A stretch of 39,539 nucleotides of DNA from Bacillota bacterium (GCA_021827745.1 JAKAUI010000001.1:1-39539); one strand, 5' to 3'. Shown: positions 18,668-27,630, counted from the stretch's first letter. The notes: generated by a model from the letters alone, not told the origin. Made by a program: numbers and translations.

Positions 18668-18684
18668 GTATGGGAGGTAGCCAC

Positions 18685-19227
18685 GTGCAGAACCCGGCGC
18701 CCGGCCTGGTCGACGCCATCCGCTCTGGCGACGTCGAGCCCTGGTCGGCGCAGATGGAGGCCCTGCGCAGGCAGCTCTACTGGACCGCCCTGGCCATCGT
18801 CGGCAACCCGGAGGATGCCAACGACGTGGTTGCGGAGACCCTGTTCAAGGTGTGGCGAAACATCCGTTCCCTGCGTCGGACGGAGCTGTTTTCGGGCTGG
18901 TGCCGGCAGATCCTGATCAACGAATGCCGGCGGCTTTGGCGCAAGGAGCAGCGCACCGTCAGTGTCGACTGGGAGAGCATGGTCGCCGACGAGGAGGATC
19001 GATCCCAGGATCAGATCTTGGCCCTAGGCACCCTTCAGGCCATGATCACCAATCTGAATGCCGGCGAGAGGGCGGTGGTGGTCCTGCGCTACATGCACGA
19101 CCAGAGCCTAGAGGACATCGCCGAATCCCTCGACATTCCGATCGGCACCGTCAAGTCGAGATTGGCCAGAGCCCACGCCCACCTTCGTCAGCAGACCACC
19201 CGGGAAGGGGTTGTCGGTCATGCCTGA
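18685..19227 (+). CDS. ECF-family RNA polymerase sigma factor
   Basis: Alternative sigma factor of 180 residues with the two ECF domains. Sigma region 2 is roughly residues 27-85 (YWTALAIVGNPEDANDVVAE, then a basic stretch WRKEQR). Region 4 is roughly 118-170, with the HTH SLEDIAESLDIPIGTVKSRL. Start GTG 18685 follows GGGAGGT (18672-18678) by 6 bases; upstream in-frame ATG codons lie in the leader. Its stop overlaps the next gene by 8 bases, the arrangement expected for a sigma/anti-sigma pair. The signal sensed and the regulon are unknown. Confidence 0.92.
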   Translation: MQNPAPGLVDAIRSGDVEPWSAQMEALRRQLYWTALAIVGNPEDANDVVAETLFKVWRNIRSLRRTELFSGWCRQILINECRRLWRKEQRTVSVDWESMVADEEDRSQDQILALGTLQAMITNLNAGERAVVVLRYMHDQSLEDIAESLDIPIGTVKSRLARAHAHLRQQTTREGVVGHA

Positions 19228-19804
19228 GGCCTTCGAGTCCCTGGTCCACCTGACCGAGCTGCCGGCGTCGCCCCAGTTGGAGCAGCGTCTGCGCCAGCGC
19301 TGGCAGACGCCGTTGCGCTATCCTGCCCTGGCCGCTGCCGTCTTGCTGGTGGCGGCTGTGGGTGGCGCCCTGGCTGTGGGGCGCGGACCGAGCACAGCCA
19401 GTTCGGTGGCGACCGCCCACCCCGTTCCGGTGGTGGCGGCTCAGGTTGTGGGCAAGACGCCGATGATGAAGGCGGCCGCCACCGCGCCAGCGGCTCGGCC
19501 AGGCGAGCCGGACGTGATCACCTTTCCGACCAACCCGACCACGGCGCTGACTCTGAACTCCCAGCCGTCTGCCAGTCAGGCGGCCGCCTTCAGCGGGTCG
19601 TCGATCGTCATTCAGATCCAGCTGGAGGCCGGACAGTCGGTGACCGCAGCCTATCTGGTGCTGCCAGGCGGCACCGAGGTGGCGGGAAGTCTGACGACGG
19701 CCGGGGCGGGCCGCGTGTCTGCCTCCTTCCCGCAGACGTCTGGCCACTGGCAGGCTGTGTTCGTGATCAATGGACAGGCCTGGCTGCTGAAGATTCCGTC
19801 CTAA
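19220..19804 (+). CDS. Probable membrane anti-sigma factor / sigma partner protein
   Basis: A 194-residue protein not recognised by family. It has a short cytoplasmic N-terminus (1-32, with the helical LEQRLRQRWQ), one transmembrane helix (about 33-53), then an Ala/Thr/Ser-rich extracytoplasmic part ending in a beta-rich, Ig-like region (about 115-194). The topology and the 8-base overlap with the ECF gene argue for an anti-sigma factor. The zinc-binding HxxxCxxC motif of common anti-sigmas is absent, and the cytoplasmic part is very short for wrapping a sigma factor. ATG 19220 is 10 bases after GAAGGGG. Function is inferred from context only. Confidence 0.7.
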   Translation: MPEAFESLVHLTELPASPQLEQRLRQRWQTPLRYPALAAAVLLVAAVGGALAVGRGPSTASSVATAHPVPVVAAQVVGKTPMMKAAATAPAARPGEPDVITFPTNPTTALTLNSQPSASQAAAFSGSSIVIQIQLEAGQSVTAAYLVLPGGTEVAGSLTTAGAGRVSASFPQTSGHWQAVFVINGQAWLLKIPS

Positions 19805-19805
19805 G

Positions 19806-20555
19806 GTGGCGTCGACCCGCGGAGAGAAGGGACCACAACTGGAACTGAGGCCGCTGGGCGACGCCAGCGAGTACCTGGCCGCCGTGCACCTGCAGCAGAC
19901 GGTGTGGGGACCGGAGGAGACGACGCCTGCCAACCAGATGATGGCCACGGCCCATTCCGGCGGCCTGGTGTTGGGCGCCTTTCAGGGCTCCGAGCTGGTT
20001 GGGTTTGCGCTGGCCTGGCCTGGGCGCTCAGATGGGGAGAGCCTGCTCTACAGCCACATGCTGGCCGTCAGCGCGCACACCCAGGGCCAAGGCATCGGCC
20101 GGGCCCTGAAGTGGCGGCAGCGGGAGTGGGCGATGGCCGAGGGCTACCGGCGGATGGCCTGGACCTACGATCCCCTTCGCCGCCACAACGCCCGCTTCAA
20201 CCTAGAGGTGCTGGGCGCCGAAGCGACCCGGTTGATCCCAAACTGCTACGGCGCCATGACCGACCGGCTGAACTGGGGACTGGACAGCGACCGGTTTTGG
20301 GTGGAATGGCAACTCGACCATCCGCTGGTCGAGGCCCGCCGGCTCGGCAAGACGCTCCCCAAGAGTTCCGATGAGGGGATCTGGGTCGAGATCCCGAAGG
20401 ACATGGAAGCGCTCAAGCAAGCCGATCTGGAGCAGGCGAGAGCCCTGCAGCAGCACTTTCGGCAGGCGGTCGAGCCGCTGTTCGCCGCCGGCCTGCGGGC
20501 CCTGGCCGTGCGGGACCGGGGGATGGCCTGTGCCTATCTGTTCAGCAGGAGGTGA
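19806..20555 (+). CDS. GNAT-family N-acyltransferase (COG3375-like)
   Basis: Acyl-CoA-dependent acyltransferase, up to 249 residues. The acyl-CoA pyrophosphate-binding segment is VSAHTQGQGIGRALKWRQRE, followed by WTYDPLRRHNARFNLEVLGA and NCYGAMTDRLNWG, which are typical of the large GNAT group that travels with N-acylamino-acid racemases. GTG 19806 lies one base after the previous stop and has no clear SD. CTG 19839, with AAGGGA 6 bases upstream, may be the true start, since the fold begins at LELRPLGD. The end overlaps the racemase SD. In Geobacillus a GNAT succinyltransferase with NSAR converts D- to L-amino acids, so amino-acid N-succinylation is the favoured role. Confidence 0.85.
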   Translation: MASTRGEKGPQLELRPLGDASEYLAAVHLQQTVWGPEETTPANQMMATAHSGGLVLGAFQGSELVGFALAWPGRSDGESLLYSHMLAVSAHTQGQGIGRALKWRQREWAMAEGYRRMAWTYDPLRRHNARFNLEVLGAEATRLIPNCYGAMTDRLNWGLDSDRFWVEWQLDHPLVEARRLGKTLPKSSDEGIWVEIPKDMEALKQADLEQARALQQHFRQAVEPLFAAGLRALAVRDRGMACAYLFSRR

Positions 20556-20559
20556 GCCG

Positions 20560-21669
20560 ATGCGTCTGGCCAGAGTCGATCTCTATCGACTGAACCTGCC
20601 GATGCTGACGCCCTTTGAGACCTCGTTCGGCACAGAGTCGGACAAAGACTTCCTTTTGGTCGAGGCCTCCGACGGCGAGCACAGCGGCTGGGGAGAATGC
20701 GTCGCCTCGGCCGGCCCCTTTTACAGCGAAGAGACGACCAAGACCGCCCTTGTGATCCTGATGGACCACCTCTTGGGGCGGCTTGAGGGCGAGGTCGCCG
20801 ATCCGCAAGAAGCGTCCGAGCGGATGTCGGCGGTGCGGCTCAACCCGATGGCCAAGTCGGCGATCGAGACCGCCCTCTGGGACCTTTCGGCGCGCCGCAA
20901 GGGCGTGTCGCTGTCCCGCCTGATCGGCGGCACCCGCACCAAGGTGCCGGTCGGGATCAGCATTGGCATCCAGCCGAGCAGCGCTGCACTGGTCGAGCAG
21001 ATGAAACGGCGTCTCGACCAGGGCTACCAGCGGATCAAGATCAAGATCAAGCCCGGCTATGACGTTGAAATTGTGCGCGCCGTGCGCCGGGCGCTGCCCG
21101 ATGTGCCGCTGATGGTGGACGCCAACAGCGCCTACACCCTGGCCGACACCAAGCGGCTGAAGGCGCTCGACGACTTTGGGCTGATGATGATCGAGCAGCC
21201 GCTCGGCCATGACGACCTGATCGACCACGCCGCCCTGCAGGCCGAATTGAAGACCGCCATCTGCCTGGACGAGAGCATCCGCTCGGCCCACATCTTGGAG
21301 CAGGCCCACGCCATCGGGGCGCTGCGCGTGGTCAACATCAAGATTGGCCGCCTGGGCGGGCTGGGGGAGTCTTTGAAGACGGTCGCCGCCGCCCGCCGCC
21401 TGGGGCTGGACGTCTGGTGCGGCGGGATGCTGGAGTCCGGCGTGGGCCGGGCCTTGAACGTCGCCATCACCTCGCTTGAGGGCTTCACGCTGCCCGGTGA
21501 TACGGCGGCCACCTCCCGCTATTTTGGCGAAGACATCGCCGACCCTCCCTTCGAGCTGACTGTTGACGGCTGCCTGGCCGTGCCGGAGGGCCCGGGGCTT
21601 GGCGTGGACGTGATCAAGGAGCGGGTCCTTCGCCATGCGGTCGACCACCAGGTCTGGACCGCATCGTGA
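20560..21669 (+). CDS. N-acyl(succinyl)amino-acid racemase / o-succinylbenzoate synthase family
   Basis: Enolase-superfamily enzyme of the OSBS/NSAR branch, 369 residues. The active site is complete: KIKIKPG with the catalytic Lys162, metal ligands D187 (MVDANSAY), E212 (MIEQPLG) and D237 (ICLDES), and the second base Lys261 (VNIKIGRLGG). ATG 20560 sits behind AGGAGGTGA (20547-20555). Sequence alone does not separate MenC from racemase. The adjacent GNAT gene and absence of other men genes favour N-succinylamino-acid racemase activity, with menaquinone synthesis as the alternative. It overlaps cinA by 4 bases (GTGA). Confidence 0.88.
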   Translation: MRLARVDLYRLNLPMLTPFETSFGTESDKDFLLVEASDGEHSGWGECVASAGPFYSEETTKTALVILMDHLLGRLEGEVADPQEASERMSAVRLNPMAKSAIETALWDLSARRKGVSLSRLIGGTRTKVPVGISIGIQPSSAALVEQMKRRLDQGYQRIKIKIKPGYDVEIVRAVRRALPDVPLMVDANSAYTLADTKRLKALDDFGLMMIEQPLGHDDLIDHAALQAELKTAICLDESIRSAHILEQAHAIGALRVVNIKIGRLGGLGESLKTVAAARRLGLDVWCGGMLESGVGRALNVAITSLEGFTLPGDTAATSRYFGEDIADPPFELTVDGCLAVPEGPGLGVDVIKERVLRHAVDHQVWTAS

Positions 21670-22892
21670 AGGCGGCGGTGCTGGCCGTTGGAAACGAGGT
21701 GCTCTACGGCGACACCCAAAACAGCAACGGCGCCTATCTTGCCTCCGAACTGACCGCCGCCACGGTGCAGATCGTGTTCCAGACGGTGCTGGCCGATGAA
21801 ATCGCGCAGGTGGCAGCCGCCATCACCCATGCCCTTCGGGTGGCGGATTTGGTGGTGCTGATCGGCGGGCTTGGCCCCACCGTCGACGACATCACCCGCC
21901 AGGCGGTGGCCGAGGCCACCAGCTGCCCCCTGGCCCTGGACCAGGCGGCCATGGCCCAGATCGAGCAGTACTTTCTGGAGCGCAAGCGGCCGATGCCGGA
22001 GTCAAATCGCAGGCAGGCGCTTTTGCCTGCCGGGGGCGAGGCGCTGGGAAACGACCGGGGCACGGCGCCAGGACTTTGGCTGGAGCTCGGGAGCCAGGTG
22101 GTGGTGGCCCTGCCTGGTCCGCCGATCGAGCTCGAGCCGATGTTTCAAGCGTCCGTCCTGCCCCGCCTGCGCCAGCGCCTGAAGAGCGGGCGGGCGGTGA
22201 CCTGGCTGCGCACCAGCGGCATCGGCGAGTCCTCCCTGCAGGAGCTGCTTGGGGATCTGCTGACCAGCGCCAATCCGTCTGTGCTCCCCTACGCCAAGCT
22301 GGGCGAGGTCCACCTGCGCATTCTGGCCGACGCCGCGAGCCAGCAGGAGGCGGAGCAGATGGCAGCAGGGCGGCTTCGGGCGGTGAGAGAACGGATCGGT
22401 CCCTATGTCTACGGTCAGGGGAACGCCACCTTGGAAGGGGTCCTCTTGGAGACGCTGCTCGGCCGTCATGAGACGCTGGCCGTATCGGAGAGCGCCACCG
22501 GCGGACTGGTCAGCGCCCGGCTCAGCGACCCGGCCGGAGCGTCTCAGGTCTTCCTCGGCGGGAGTGTTGTCTACACCGCCTTGGCCAAGGTGGAGTTCGG
22601 TGCCTTGGAGCGCTCGGCCATCGACCGAAACGGGGCCGTGAGCGCCTGGACAGCAAAGGCCCTGGCCGAGAGCGTCCGCCAGAAGCTGGGCGCAACCTGG
22701 GGACTTGCCACCTGCGGCTGGGCCGGCCCCCAGGCCGACGGCGAGGTCGGGCTGGCCTATACGGCCGTGGCCGGGACAGCGGGAGTGGAGAGCCAGGAGC
22801 ACCGCCTCGGCCACAATCGGTACGACGTCCGCCATCGCCTGACCCAGGCCGCCCTCTGGCACCTCTATCAGGTGCTGGGTCGGGAAGGCTGA
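21666..22892 (+). CDS. cinA: CinA-like protein with NMN amidohydrolase domain
   Basis: Two-domain protein of 408 residues. The N-terminal MoCF/MoaB-like domain (about 1-170, VGNEVLYGD, IGGLGPTVDD) fits an ADP-ribose pyrophosphatase-type activity. The C-terminal PncC domain (about 250-405, VSESATGGLVSARLSDPAGA) is the NMN deamidase for pyridine nucleotide salvage. GTG 21666 overlaps the racemase stop. The cinA-recA neighbourhood is conserved in Firmicutes and in competence-linked operons. No competence genes are visible here. Confidence 0.94.
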   Translation: MKAAVLAVGNEVLYGDTQNSNGAYLASELTAATVQIVFQTVLADEIAQVAAAITHALRVADLVVLIGGLGPTVDDITRQAVAEATSCPLALDQAAMAQIEQYFLERKRPMPESNRRQALLPAGGEALGNDRGTAPGLWLELGSQVVVALPGPPIELEPMFQASVLPRLRQRLKSGRAVTWLRTSGIGESSLQELLGDLLTSANPSVLPYAKLGEVHLRILADAASQQEAEQMAAGRLRAVRERIGPYVYGQGNATLEGVLLETLLGRHETLAVSESATGGLVSARLSDPAGASQVFLGGSVVYTALAKVEFGALERSAIDRNGAVSAWTAKALAESVRQKLGATWGLATCGWAGPQADGEVGLAYTAVAGTAGVESQEHRLGHNRYDVRHRLTQAALWHLYQVLGREG

Positions 22893-22893
22893 G

Positions 22894-23424
22894 GTGCGGC
22901 TGTTCCTAGGGTTGGCGGCCGACCAGCTGGCCAGCCAGATCGCAGCCCGCGAGGCCGAAGTGGCGCCGCCGCCGGGTGGCCGGCTCTTGCCTGCCGACAT
23001 GTGGCACCTGACCTTGGGATTTTTCGGCGAGGTCCCTGCGGTGGCGGCTTCGGCGATCGAAGTGCGGGCGGCCGAGTACGCCCAGGGCCAGCGCCCCCTG
23101 CAGGTGAGCTTTCAGCGGGTGGGCGCCGTTGGACGCCGGCCGCCGATTCGGGTGTGGGCCCTTCGCTCAGACAGCGACCTGGTCAAGTCTGCCGTCCGTC
23201 GGGCCCAGGTGGCGTTTCGCCCATGGCTGTCCGAGCGGGAGGCGAGTCGGCCACCGTTGGTCCATGTGACGCTGGCCCGCGGCCAGTGGAACTCCGAGCC
23301 AGCGGGGCGCACCCTCTTCCCACCGATCAGCCTGACTGCCGGCGCCCTCGTCCTGTATGAGAGCCACCTCCGTCCGGAGGGCGTTCACTACGAGCGGCTG
23401 GCAACCTTTGTCTTGGCCGACTGA
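22894..23424 (+). CDS. thpR: RNA 2',3'-cyclic phosphodiesterase (2H phosphoesterase)
   Basis: LigT/ThpR family protein of 176 residues with both catalytic HxT motifs: HLTL at His38 and HVTL at His124. This family opens 2',3'-cyclic phosphates on RNA to 2'-phosphates; the cellular substrate is unclear. Start GTG 22894 is one base after the cinA stop, with GGGAAGG (22882-22888) as SD. It lies between cinA and recA in the same transcription direction. Confidence 0.92.
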   Translation: MRLFLGLAADQLASQIAAREAEVAPPPGGRLLPADMWHLTLGFFGEVPAVAASAIEVRAAEYAQGQRPLQVSFQRVGAVGRRPPIRVWALRSDSDLVKSAVRRAQVAFRPWLSEREASRPPLVHVTLARGQWNSEPAGRTLFPPISLTAGALVLYESHLRPEGVHYERLATFVLAD

Positions 23425-23501
23425 CCGGCGCAGGTGTCGGGACCGATTCGTGGTAATCGAACGATCAGCAGACGAGTCAGATTCAGAAAGGCGGCCGTGA
23501 G
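23425..23501 (+). promoter_or_regulatory. recA leader with an inverted repeat
   Basis: This 77-base gap precedes recA. It holds TTCG (23447-23450) and CGAA (23458-23461) as an inverted repeat around TGGTAAT, which could also supply a -10 (GGTAAT, 23452-23457). The Bacillus LexA box has the arms the other way round (GAAC-N4-GTTC), so this is not a standard SOS box. No convincing -35 was found. Confidence 0.25.
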
Positions 23502-25505
23502 GTGGACCGGAACAACTCGTTGGAACTGGCCCTTGCCCAGATTGAGCGGCAATTCGGCAAGGGAGCCGTCATGAAGCTCGGCGACCAGGCACATCTGTAC
23601 GACATCGATGTGATCCACACCGGATCGATCGTGCTCGATAACGCCCTCGGCGTCGGCGGCGTGCCGAGGGGCCGGGTGGTGGAGATCTTTGGGCCGGAGT
23701 CGAGCGGCAAGACCACGGTCGGGCTGCACATCATCGCCCAGGCCCAGCAACAGGGCGGAACCGCCGCCTTCATCGACGCCGAGCACGCCCTGGACCCGCT
23801 GTACGCCAAGAATCTCGGCGTCAACGTGGACGAGCTTCTGATCTCGCAGCCGGACACCGGCGAGCAGGCGCTGGAGATCGTCGAGGCCCTGGTTCGCAGC
23901 GGCGCCATCGACGTGATCGTAGTCGACTCGGTGGCCGCTCTGGTGCCGCGGGCCGAGATCGAAGGGGAGATGGGCGACTCCCATGTCGGCCTGCAGGCCC
24001 GCCTGATGTCACAGGCCCTGCGCAAGCTGACCGGCGTGATCTCGAAGAGCAACACCTGCGCCATCTTCATCAACCAGATTCGGGAAAAGGTCGGTGTCAT
24101 GTTCGGCTGTCTCGACTATGAGACGCCAGTGATCGGGGCGGACGGCCGACGCAGGCCGATCGGGCGCCTGGTCAACCGGCGCGAGTCGCCGCCGATCCTC
24201 ACCTTCGACCGCCAGAGCGGAGAGGTGCGGGAGGGGAAGATCGTCGGCTGGTACCGCAACGGAGCGGCCCCGGCCTTCGTCGAGATCAAGGTGGCCAGCG
24301 GCAAGGCGGATCCCCACCGGCTGCGGCTCACGCCCAACCACCCGGTGCTCACCCCCGATGGGTTTCGGCCCGCTGGCGAGCTGGCGGTCGGGGACCTGGT
24401 GATGACCGTCACCGAGGGCCCTGGCGACGCCATGTGGTCGGTGGCCCGCGGCTGGCTGATCGCCGGCGGCCGGCTGCATACCGACTCTGGAGCAGTCAAG
24501 GTGCGAAGCCCGCGGCTCGACTTTGGACTTCTGACCTGGGAGAAGCGGCTCGCCCCGGGCCTCAGCCGGGCCAGGGCGCATCTCGAGACACCGGCGCTGC
24601 CGGTTGCCCTGCTTCAGGACGAAGTGGCCGATCTGGGGCGGCGGGCCTATCATCAGGCCTTCTTTGAGCACCTGGACCCCTTGGCCCTGGCCATCTGGAC
24701 GATCGAGGGCGGACGCCTGGAGGGAGAGCGCCTGGTTCTGCCGGCCCATCTGACGCCGGAGGGACTGGCCGCTCTGGCCAAGACGCTGTCCGATCGCTTC
24801 GGGGTGGACTGCGAGATGCGGATCAGCGGGCTTAAGTCGGACGTGGTGGTGGCCGGCGAGGGGCTGGGACGGCTGCTTGGGCTGGTTGCGCCGTTCATGC
24901 CGCCCGAGCCGGGAGAGGACAAGGAACCTCCGGCCCAGGTCGGCGGCTGGCAGGTGGCAGCACGGGCGGTCGTCAGCGTCGAGGCCAATGTGGCCCTGCG
25001 CTCCCGGCAGCGCTTTGACATCCAGGTCGAGCACAGCCACACCTTCGTGGCCAGCGGCGTGATCGTGCACAACAGTCCGGAGACCACACCGGGCGGCCGG
25101 GCGCTCAAGTTCTACTCCTCGGTCCGGCTGGACGTGCGTCGGATCGAGGCGATCAAGCTTGGCACCGAGGTGGTCGGCAACCGGACCCGGGTGCGGGTGG
25201 TGAAGAACAAGGTGGCGCCGCCGTTTCGGGTCGCAGACTTCGACATCCTGTACGGCCGCGGCATCTCGAAGGAAGGCAGCCTGATCGACCTCGGCACCGA
25301 GACCAAGGTGCTGCAAAAGAGCGGGTCCTGGTTCAGTTACGGCGACCTCAGGATCGGTCAGGGACGGGAGAGTGCGCGCGACTATCTGAAGAGCCACCCG
25401 GAGCTGGCAGACGAGATCGACGCCAAGATCCGGGAGACCCTGCTCAGTGCCCCGGTGCACGTGATCGGACCGAGCCCGCAGGACGAGCCGGACGAAGAGG
25501 TCTAG
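23502..25505 (+). CDS. recA: Recombinase RecA, intein-containing precursor
   Basis: Homologous recombination and SOS co-protease ATPase. The 667-residue precursor contains a 322-residue intein at residues 203-524; removal leaves 345 residues, the normal RecA length. Extein motifs are Walker [10 protein letters not shown] (64-72), [30 protein letters not shown] and [14 protein letters not shown], then after the intein [14 protein letters not shown], which restores the loop L2 region. The intein therefore sits inside the DNA-binding/ATPase core, and an unspliced protein should be inactive. Start is GTG 23502 with GAAAGG about 10 bases upstream. recX follows after one base. Confidence 0.97.
   Translation: MDRNNSLELALAQIERQFGKGAVMKLGDQAHLYDIDVIHTGSIVLDNALGVGGVPRGRVVEIFGPESSGKTTVGLHIIAQAQQQGGTAAFIDAEHALDPLYAKNLGVNVDELLISQPDTGEQALEIVEALVRSGAIDVIVVDSVAALVPRAEIEGEMGDSHVGLQARLMSQALRKLTGVISKSNTCAIFINQIREKVGVMFGCLDYETPVIGADGRRRPIGRLVNRRESPPILTFDRQSGEVREGKIVGWYRNGAAPAFVEIKVASGKADPHRLRLTPNHPVLTPDGFRPAGELAVGDLVMTVTEGPGDAMWSVARGWLIAGGRLHTDSGAVKVRSPRLDFGLLTWEKRLAPGLSRARAHLETPALPVALLQDEVADLGRRAYHQAFFEHLDPLALAIWTIEGGRLEGERLVLPAHLTPEGLAALAKTLSDRFGVDCEMRISGLKSDVVVAGEGLGRLLGLVAPFMPPEPGEDKEPPAQVGGWQVAARAVVSVEANVALRSRQRFDIQVEHSHTFVASGVIVHNSPETTPGGRALKFYSSVRLDVRRIEAIKLGTEVVGNRTRVRVVKNKVAPPFRVADFDILYGRGISKEGSLIDLGTETKVLQKSGSWFSYGDLRIGQGRESARDYLKSHPELADEIDAKIRETLLSAPVHVIGPSPQDEPDEEV
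24108..25073 (+). mobile_element. RecA intein with degenerate LAGLIDADG endonuclease domain
   Basis: In-frame protein intron of 322 residues, from Cys1 (TGT 24108) to Asn322 (AAC 25071), with Ser as +1 residue. Splicing blocks are intact: [13 protein letters not shown] at the start, [14 protein letters not shown] with TPNH at 75-78, and at the end [20 protein letters not shown] with the penultimate His. The insertion point, after VMFG and before SPETT, is the site I recall for the M. leprae-type RecA intein. The central region aligns with a LAGLIDADG endonuclease, but the catalytic Asp positions read LIAGGRL (112-123 region) and IWTIEGGRL (196-204), with Gly where Asp is expected. Splicing-competent but endonuclease-dead is the inference. 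Confidence 0.93.
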
Positions 25506-25506
25506 G

Positions 25507-25944
25507 GTGCCACAAAGCGCCCTCAGCACGGCGCTCCGGAGACTCGGCCAGCGCCCCTACACCCGCCGGGAGATCTCAGACTACCTGACCCGTCGCAACT
25601 ATGCGGCCGAGGAGGTCTCGGCCGCCCTCACCCGCCTGATCGAACTGGGCTATCTTGACGACCTGGAGGCGGCTCGGGCCACCGTCCGCTACCGCGAGCT
25701 CCATCCGCGCGGCCGCCTCCTGGTGGCACGAGAGCTGCGCCATCGCGGGCTCGATGCGACAACCGTGGAGTTGGCGCTCTTGGACTATGACGAGCGCTCG
25801 CTGGCCAGAGAGTTGGCCAAGCGCCTGGCCGCCCAGGGCAAGAGCCAAGAGGCGGTGCAGCGCGCGCTCATAAACCGCGGATTTCGCTCGGCCAGCGTGC
25901 TCGCTGCCACCGAAGACGGGTCGGCTGAGGTCGACCTTTCTTGA
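25507..25944 (+). CDS. recX: Regulatory protein RecX
   Basis: Small helical RecA modulator of 145 residues built of three-helix repeats. Typical features are LGQRPYTRREISDYLTRRNY, VSAALTRLIELGYLDD and HPRGRLLVARELRHRGL. RecX binds RecA filaments and limits their activity. GTG 25507 lies one base after the recA stop with AGAGG about 6 bases upstream, so recA and recX are one operon. Its stop codon is embedded in the -35 element of the rny promoter. Confidence 0.9.
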   Translation: MPQSALSTALRRLGQRPYTRREISDYLTRRNYAAEEVSAALTRLIELGYLDDLEAARATVRYRELHPRGRLLVARELRHRGLDATTVELALLDYDERSLARELAKRLAAQGKSQEAVQRALINRGFRSASVLAATEDGSAEVDLS

Positions 25945-25970
25945 CAGGGCGGGGTCCTGTTTCCGACAAT
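25941..25970 (+). promoter_or_regulatory. Promoter of rny
   Basis: A perfect TTGACA (25941-25946), an 18-base spacer and GACAAT (25965-25970, 4 of 6 matches). Transcription would start near 25977. The -35 overlaps the recX stop codon. Confidence 0.55.
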
Positions 25971-25989
25971 ACAGTCAGAGGAACACCTC

Positions 25990-26005
25990 GGCGCCCTCGG
26001 GCGCC
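25990..26005 (+). other. GC hairpin in the rny leader
   Basis: GGCGCC-CTCG-GGCGCC can form a 6-bp GC stem with a 4-base loop, about 13 bases into the predicted rny transcript and 26 bases before its ATG. No T-run follows, so it is not a classical terminator. It could stabilise the mRNA 5' end or be a target for autoregulation by RNase Y, which is speculative. Confidence 0.35.
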
Positions 26006-26031
26006 TGTAGAGACCGCAGATCAAGAAGGGA

Positions 26032-27576
26032 ATGAGTTCGACGAACGCCACTGACATCATCGTCGTGGTCGTTGTCGCCCTACTCGGACTTGCCGGTGGA
26101 TTCACCCTCCGCCGCGTGCTGTCCGAAGGTGGGTTGAACGCGGCCCGCGACCAGGCCCGCAAGATCCGGGAAGGTGCGGAGAGGGATGCCGCCGAGCGGC
26201 TGAGAGAAGCAGCGATCGAGGCCCGGGAGGAGCTGCACAAGCTTCGCCAGGACGTCGAGCACGACCTGAACATCCGGCGCACCGAGCTGCAGGAGCGAGA
26301 GCGCCGGCTCACCCAGCGCGAGGAAGGGCTGGACCGCAAGACCGAGGCGATGGAGGCACGAAGCCAGGCCCTGGACGAGCGGGAGAAGGAATTGGACGCA
26401 GAGCGCGACACCCTGCGCCAAGGCGAGAGTCAGATCAGAGAGCGCCTGGAGCAGGTGGCGCAGATGACCACCGACGAGGCCCGGACCAAGCTTTTGGCCG
26501 AGGTCGAAGACGAGCTGGGCGGGGAGATCGCCCGCCGGGTCAGGGAAGCGGAGGCCCAGATCAAAGAAGAGGGCGACCGCAGAGCGCGCAGCATCCTGGC
26601 CACCTCCATCGAGCGCTACGCCGCCGATCATGTGGCGGAGGCGACCATCTCGGTGGTCAAGTTGCCCTCCGATGAGGTCAAGGGCCGGGTGATCGGGCGC
26701 GAGGGTCGGAACATCCGCTCCTTTGAGATGCAGACCGGAGTCGACCTGATCATCGACGACACGCCGGAGACGGTGGTCCTGTCCAGCTTCGATCCGGTGC
26801 GCCGCGAGGTCGCCAGGCTCTCGTTGGAACGGCTGATCACAGACGGCCGCATCCATCCGGGGCGGATTGAGGAAGTGGTTGAAAAGGTCAAGAAGGACGT
26901 CGACGAGCGGATCAAGACCGAGGGCGAACAGGCCGCCTACGATGTCGGGATCCACGATCTGCACCCTGAGCTGATCAAGCTGATGGGCCGGCTCAGGTTC
27001 CGGACCAGCTACGGCCAGAACGTGCTGGCGCACTCGGTTGAAGTGGCGCACGTGGCCGGCATGATCGCCTCCGAACTGGGCTGCAACGTCGCCGTGGCCA
27101 AGCGCGGCGGCTTCTTGCACGACATCGGCAAGGCCGTCACCCACGAGTCGGAGGGCACCCACCTGGAGCTTGGCGTCGAGCTGCTCGCCAAGTACAAGGA
27201 GAGCCCAGAGGTGATCTGGGCGATGGAGGCCCACCACGGCGCCGAGCCCAAGTCGGTGGAGGCGGTGATCGTGACCGCAGCCGACGCCGCTTCGGCCGCC
27301 CGTCCTGGTGCCCGCCGGGAGTCGCTCGAGCTCTACGTCAAGCGCCTGCGCAAGCTGGAAGAGATCGCCGACACCTTCGAGGGCGTGGACAAGTCCTACG
27401 CCATCTCGGCCGGCCGCGAGGTGCGGATCATCGTCAAGCCTGACAAGATCGATGATCTGGCCGCCACCCGGCTGTCCCGCGATATCGCCCGCAAGGTGGA
27501 GAAGGAGCTGACCTATCCCGGCCAGATCCGGGTGACCGTGATCAGAGAGGTGCGGGCCGTCGATTACGCCCGCTGA
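26032..27576 (+). CDS. rny: Ribonuclease Y
   Basis: Membrane-anchored endoribonuclease that initiates mRNA decay in many Gram-positive bacteria, 514 residues. It has an N-terminal transmembrane helix (about 9-24), a long charged coiled coil (about 35-180), a KH RNA-binding domain ([19 protein letters not shown]) and an HD domain ([32 protein letters not shown]) with the metal-binding His-Asp pair. ATG 26032 is only one base after AAGAAGGG, which is tight for an SD; the start is kept because a short segment before the membrane helix is normal for the family. The order recA-recX-rny-...-ymdB is Firmicute-like. Confidence 0.95.
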   Translation: MSSTNATDIIVVVVVALLGLAGGFTLRRVLSEGGLNAARDQARKIREGAERDAAERLREAAIEAREELHKLRQDVEHDLNIRRTELQERERRLTQREEGLDRKTEAMEARSQALDEREKELDAERDTLRQGESQIRERLEQVAQMTTDEARTKLLAEVEDELGGEIARRVREAEAQIKEEGDRRARSILATSIERYAADHVAEATISVVKLPSDEVKGRVIGREGRNIRSFEMQTGVDLIIDDTPETVVLSSFDPVRREVARLSLERLITDGRIHPGRIEEVVEKVKKDVDERIKTEGEQAAYDVGIHDLHPELIKLMGRLRFRTSYGQNVLAHSVEVAHVAGMIASELGCNVAVAKRGGFLHDIGKAVTHESEGTHLELGVELLAKYKESPEVIWAMEAHHGAEPKSVEAVIVTAADAASAARPGARRESLELYVKRLRKLEEIADTFEGVDKSYAISAGREVRIIVKPDKIDDLAATRLSRDIARKVEKELTYPGQIRVTVIREVRAVDYAR

Positions 27577-27630
27577 GCAAAGAGGACTTTGATTCCGATC
27601 GGCCAAGCCCGCTCTGTGAGGAGGGACGAC

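Noticed and set aside
24108-25073. Separate gene or insertion sequence inside recA
   Set aside because: The insert is in frame, lacks its own start and stop, has no terminal repeats or transposase motifs, and has the complete set of intein splicing residues.
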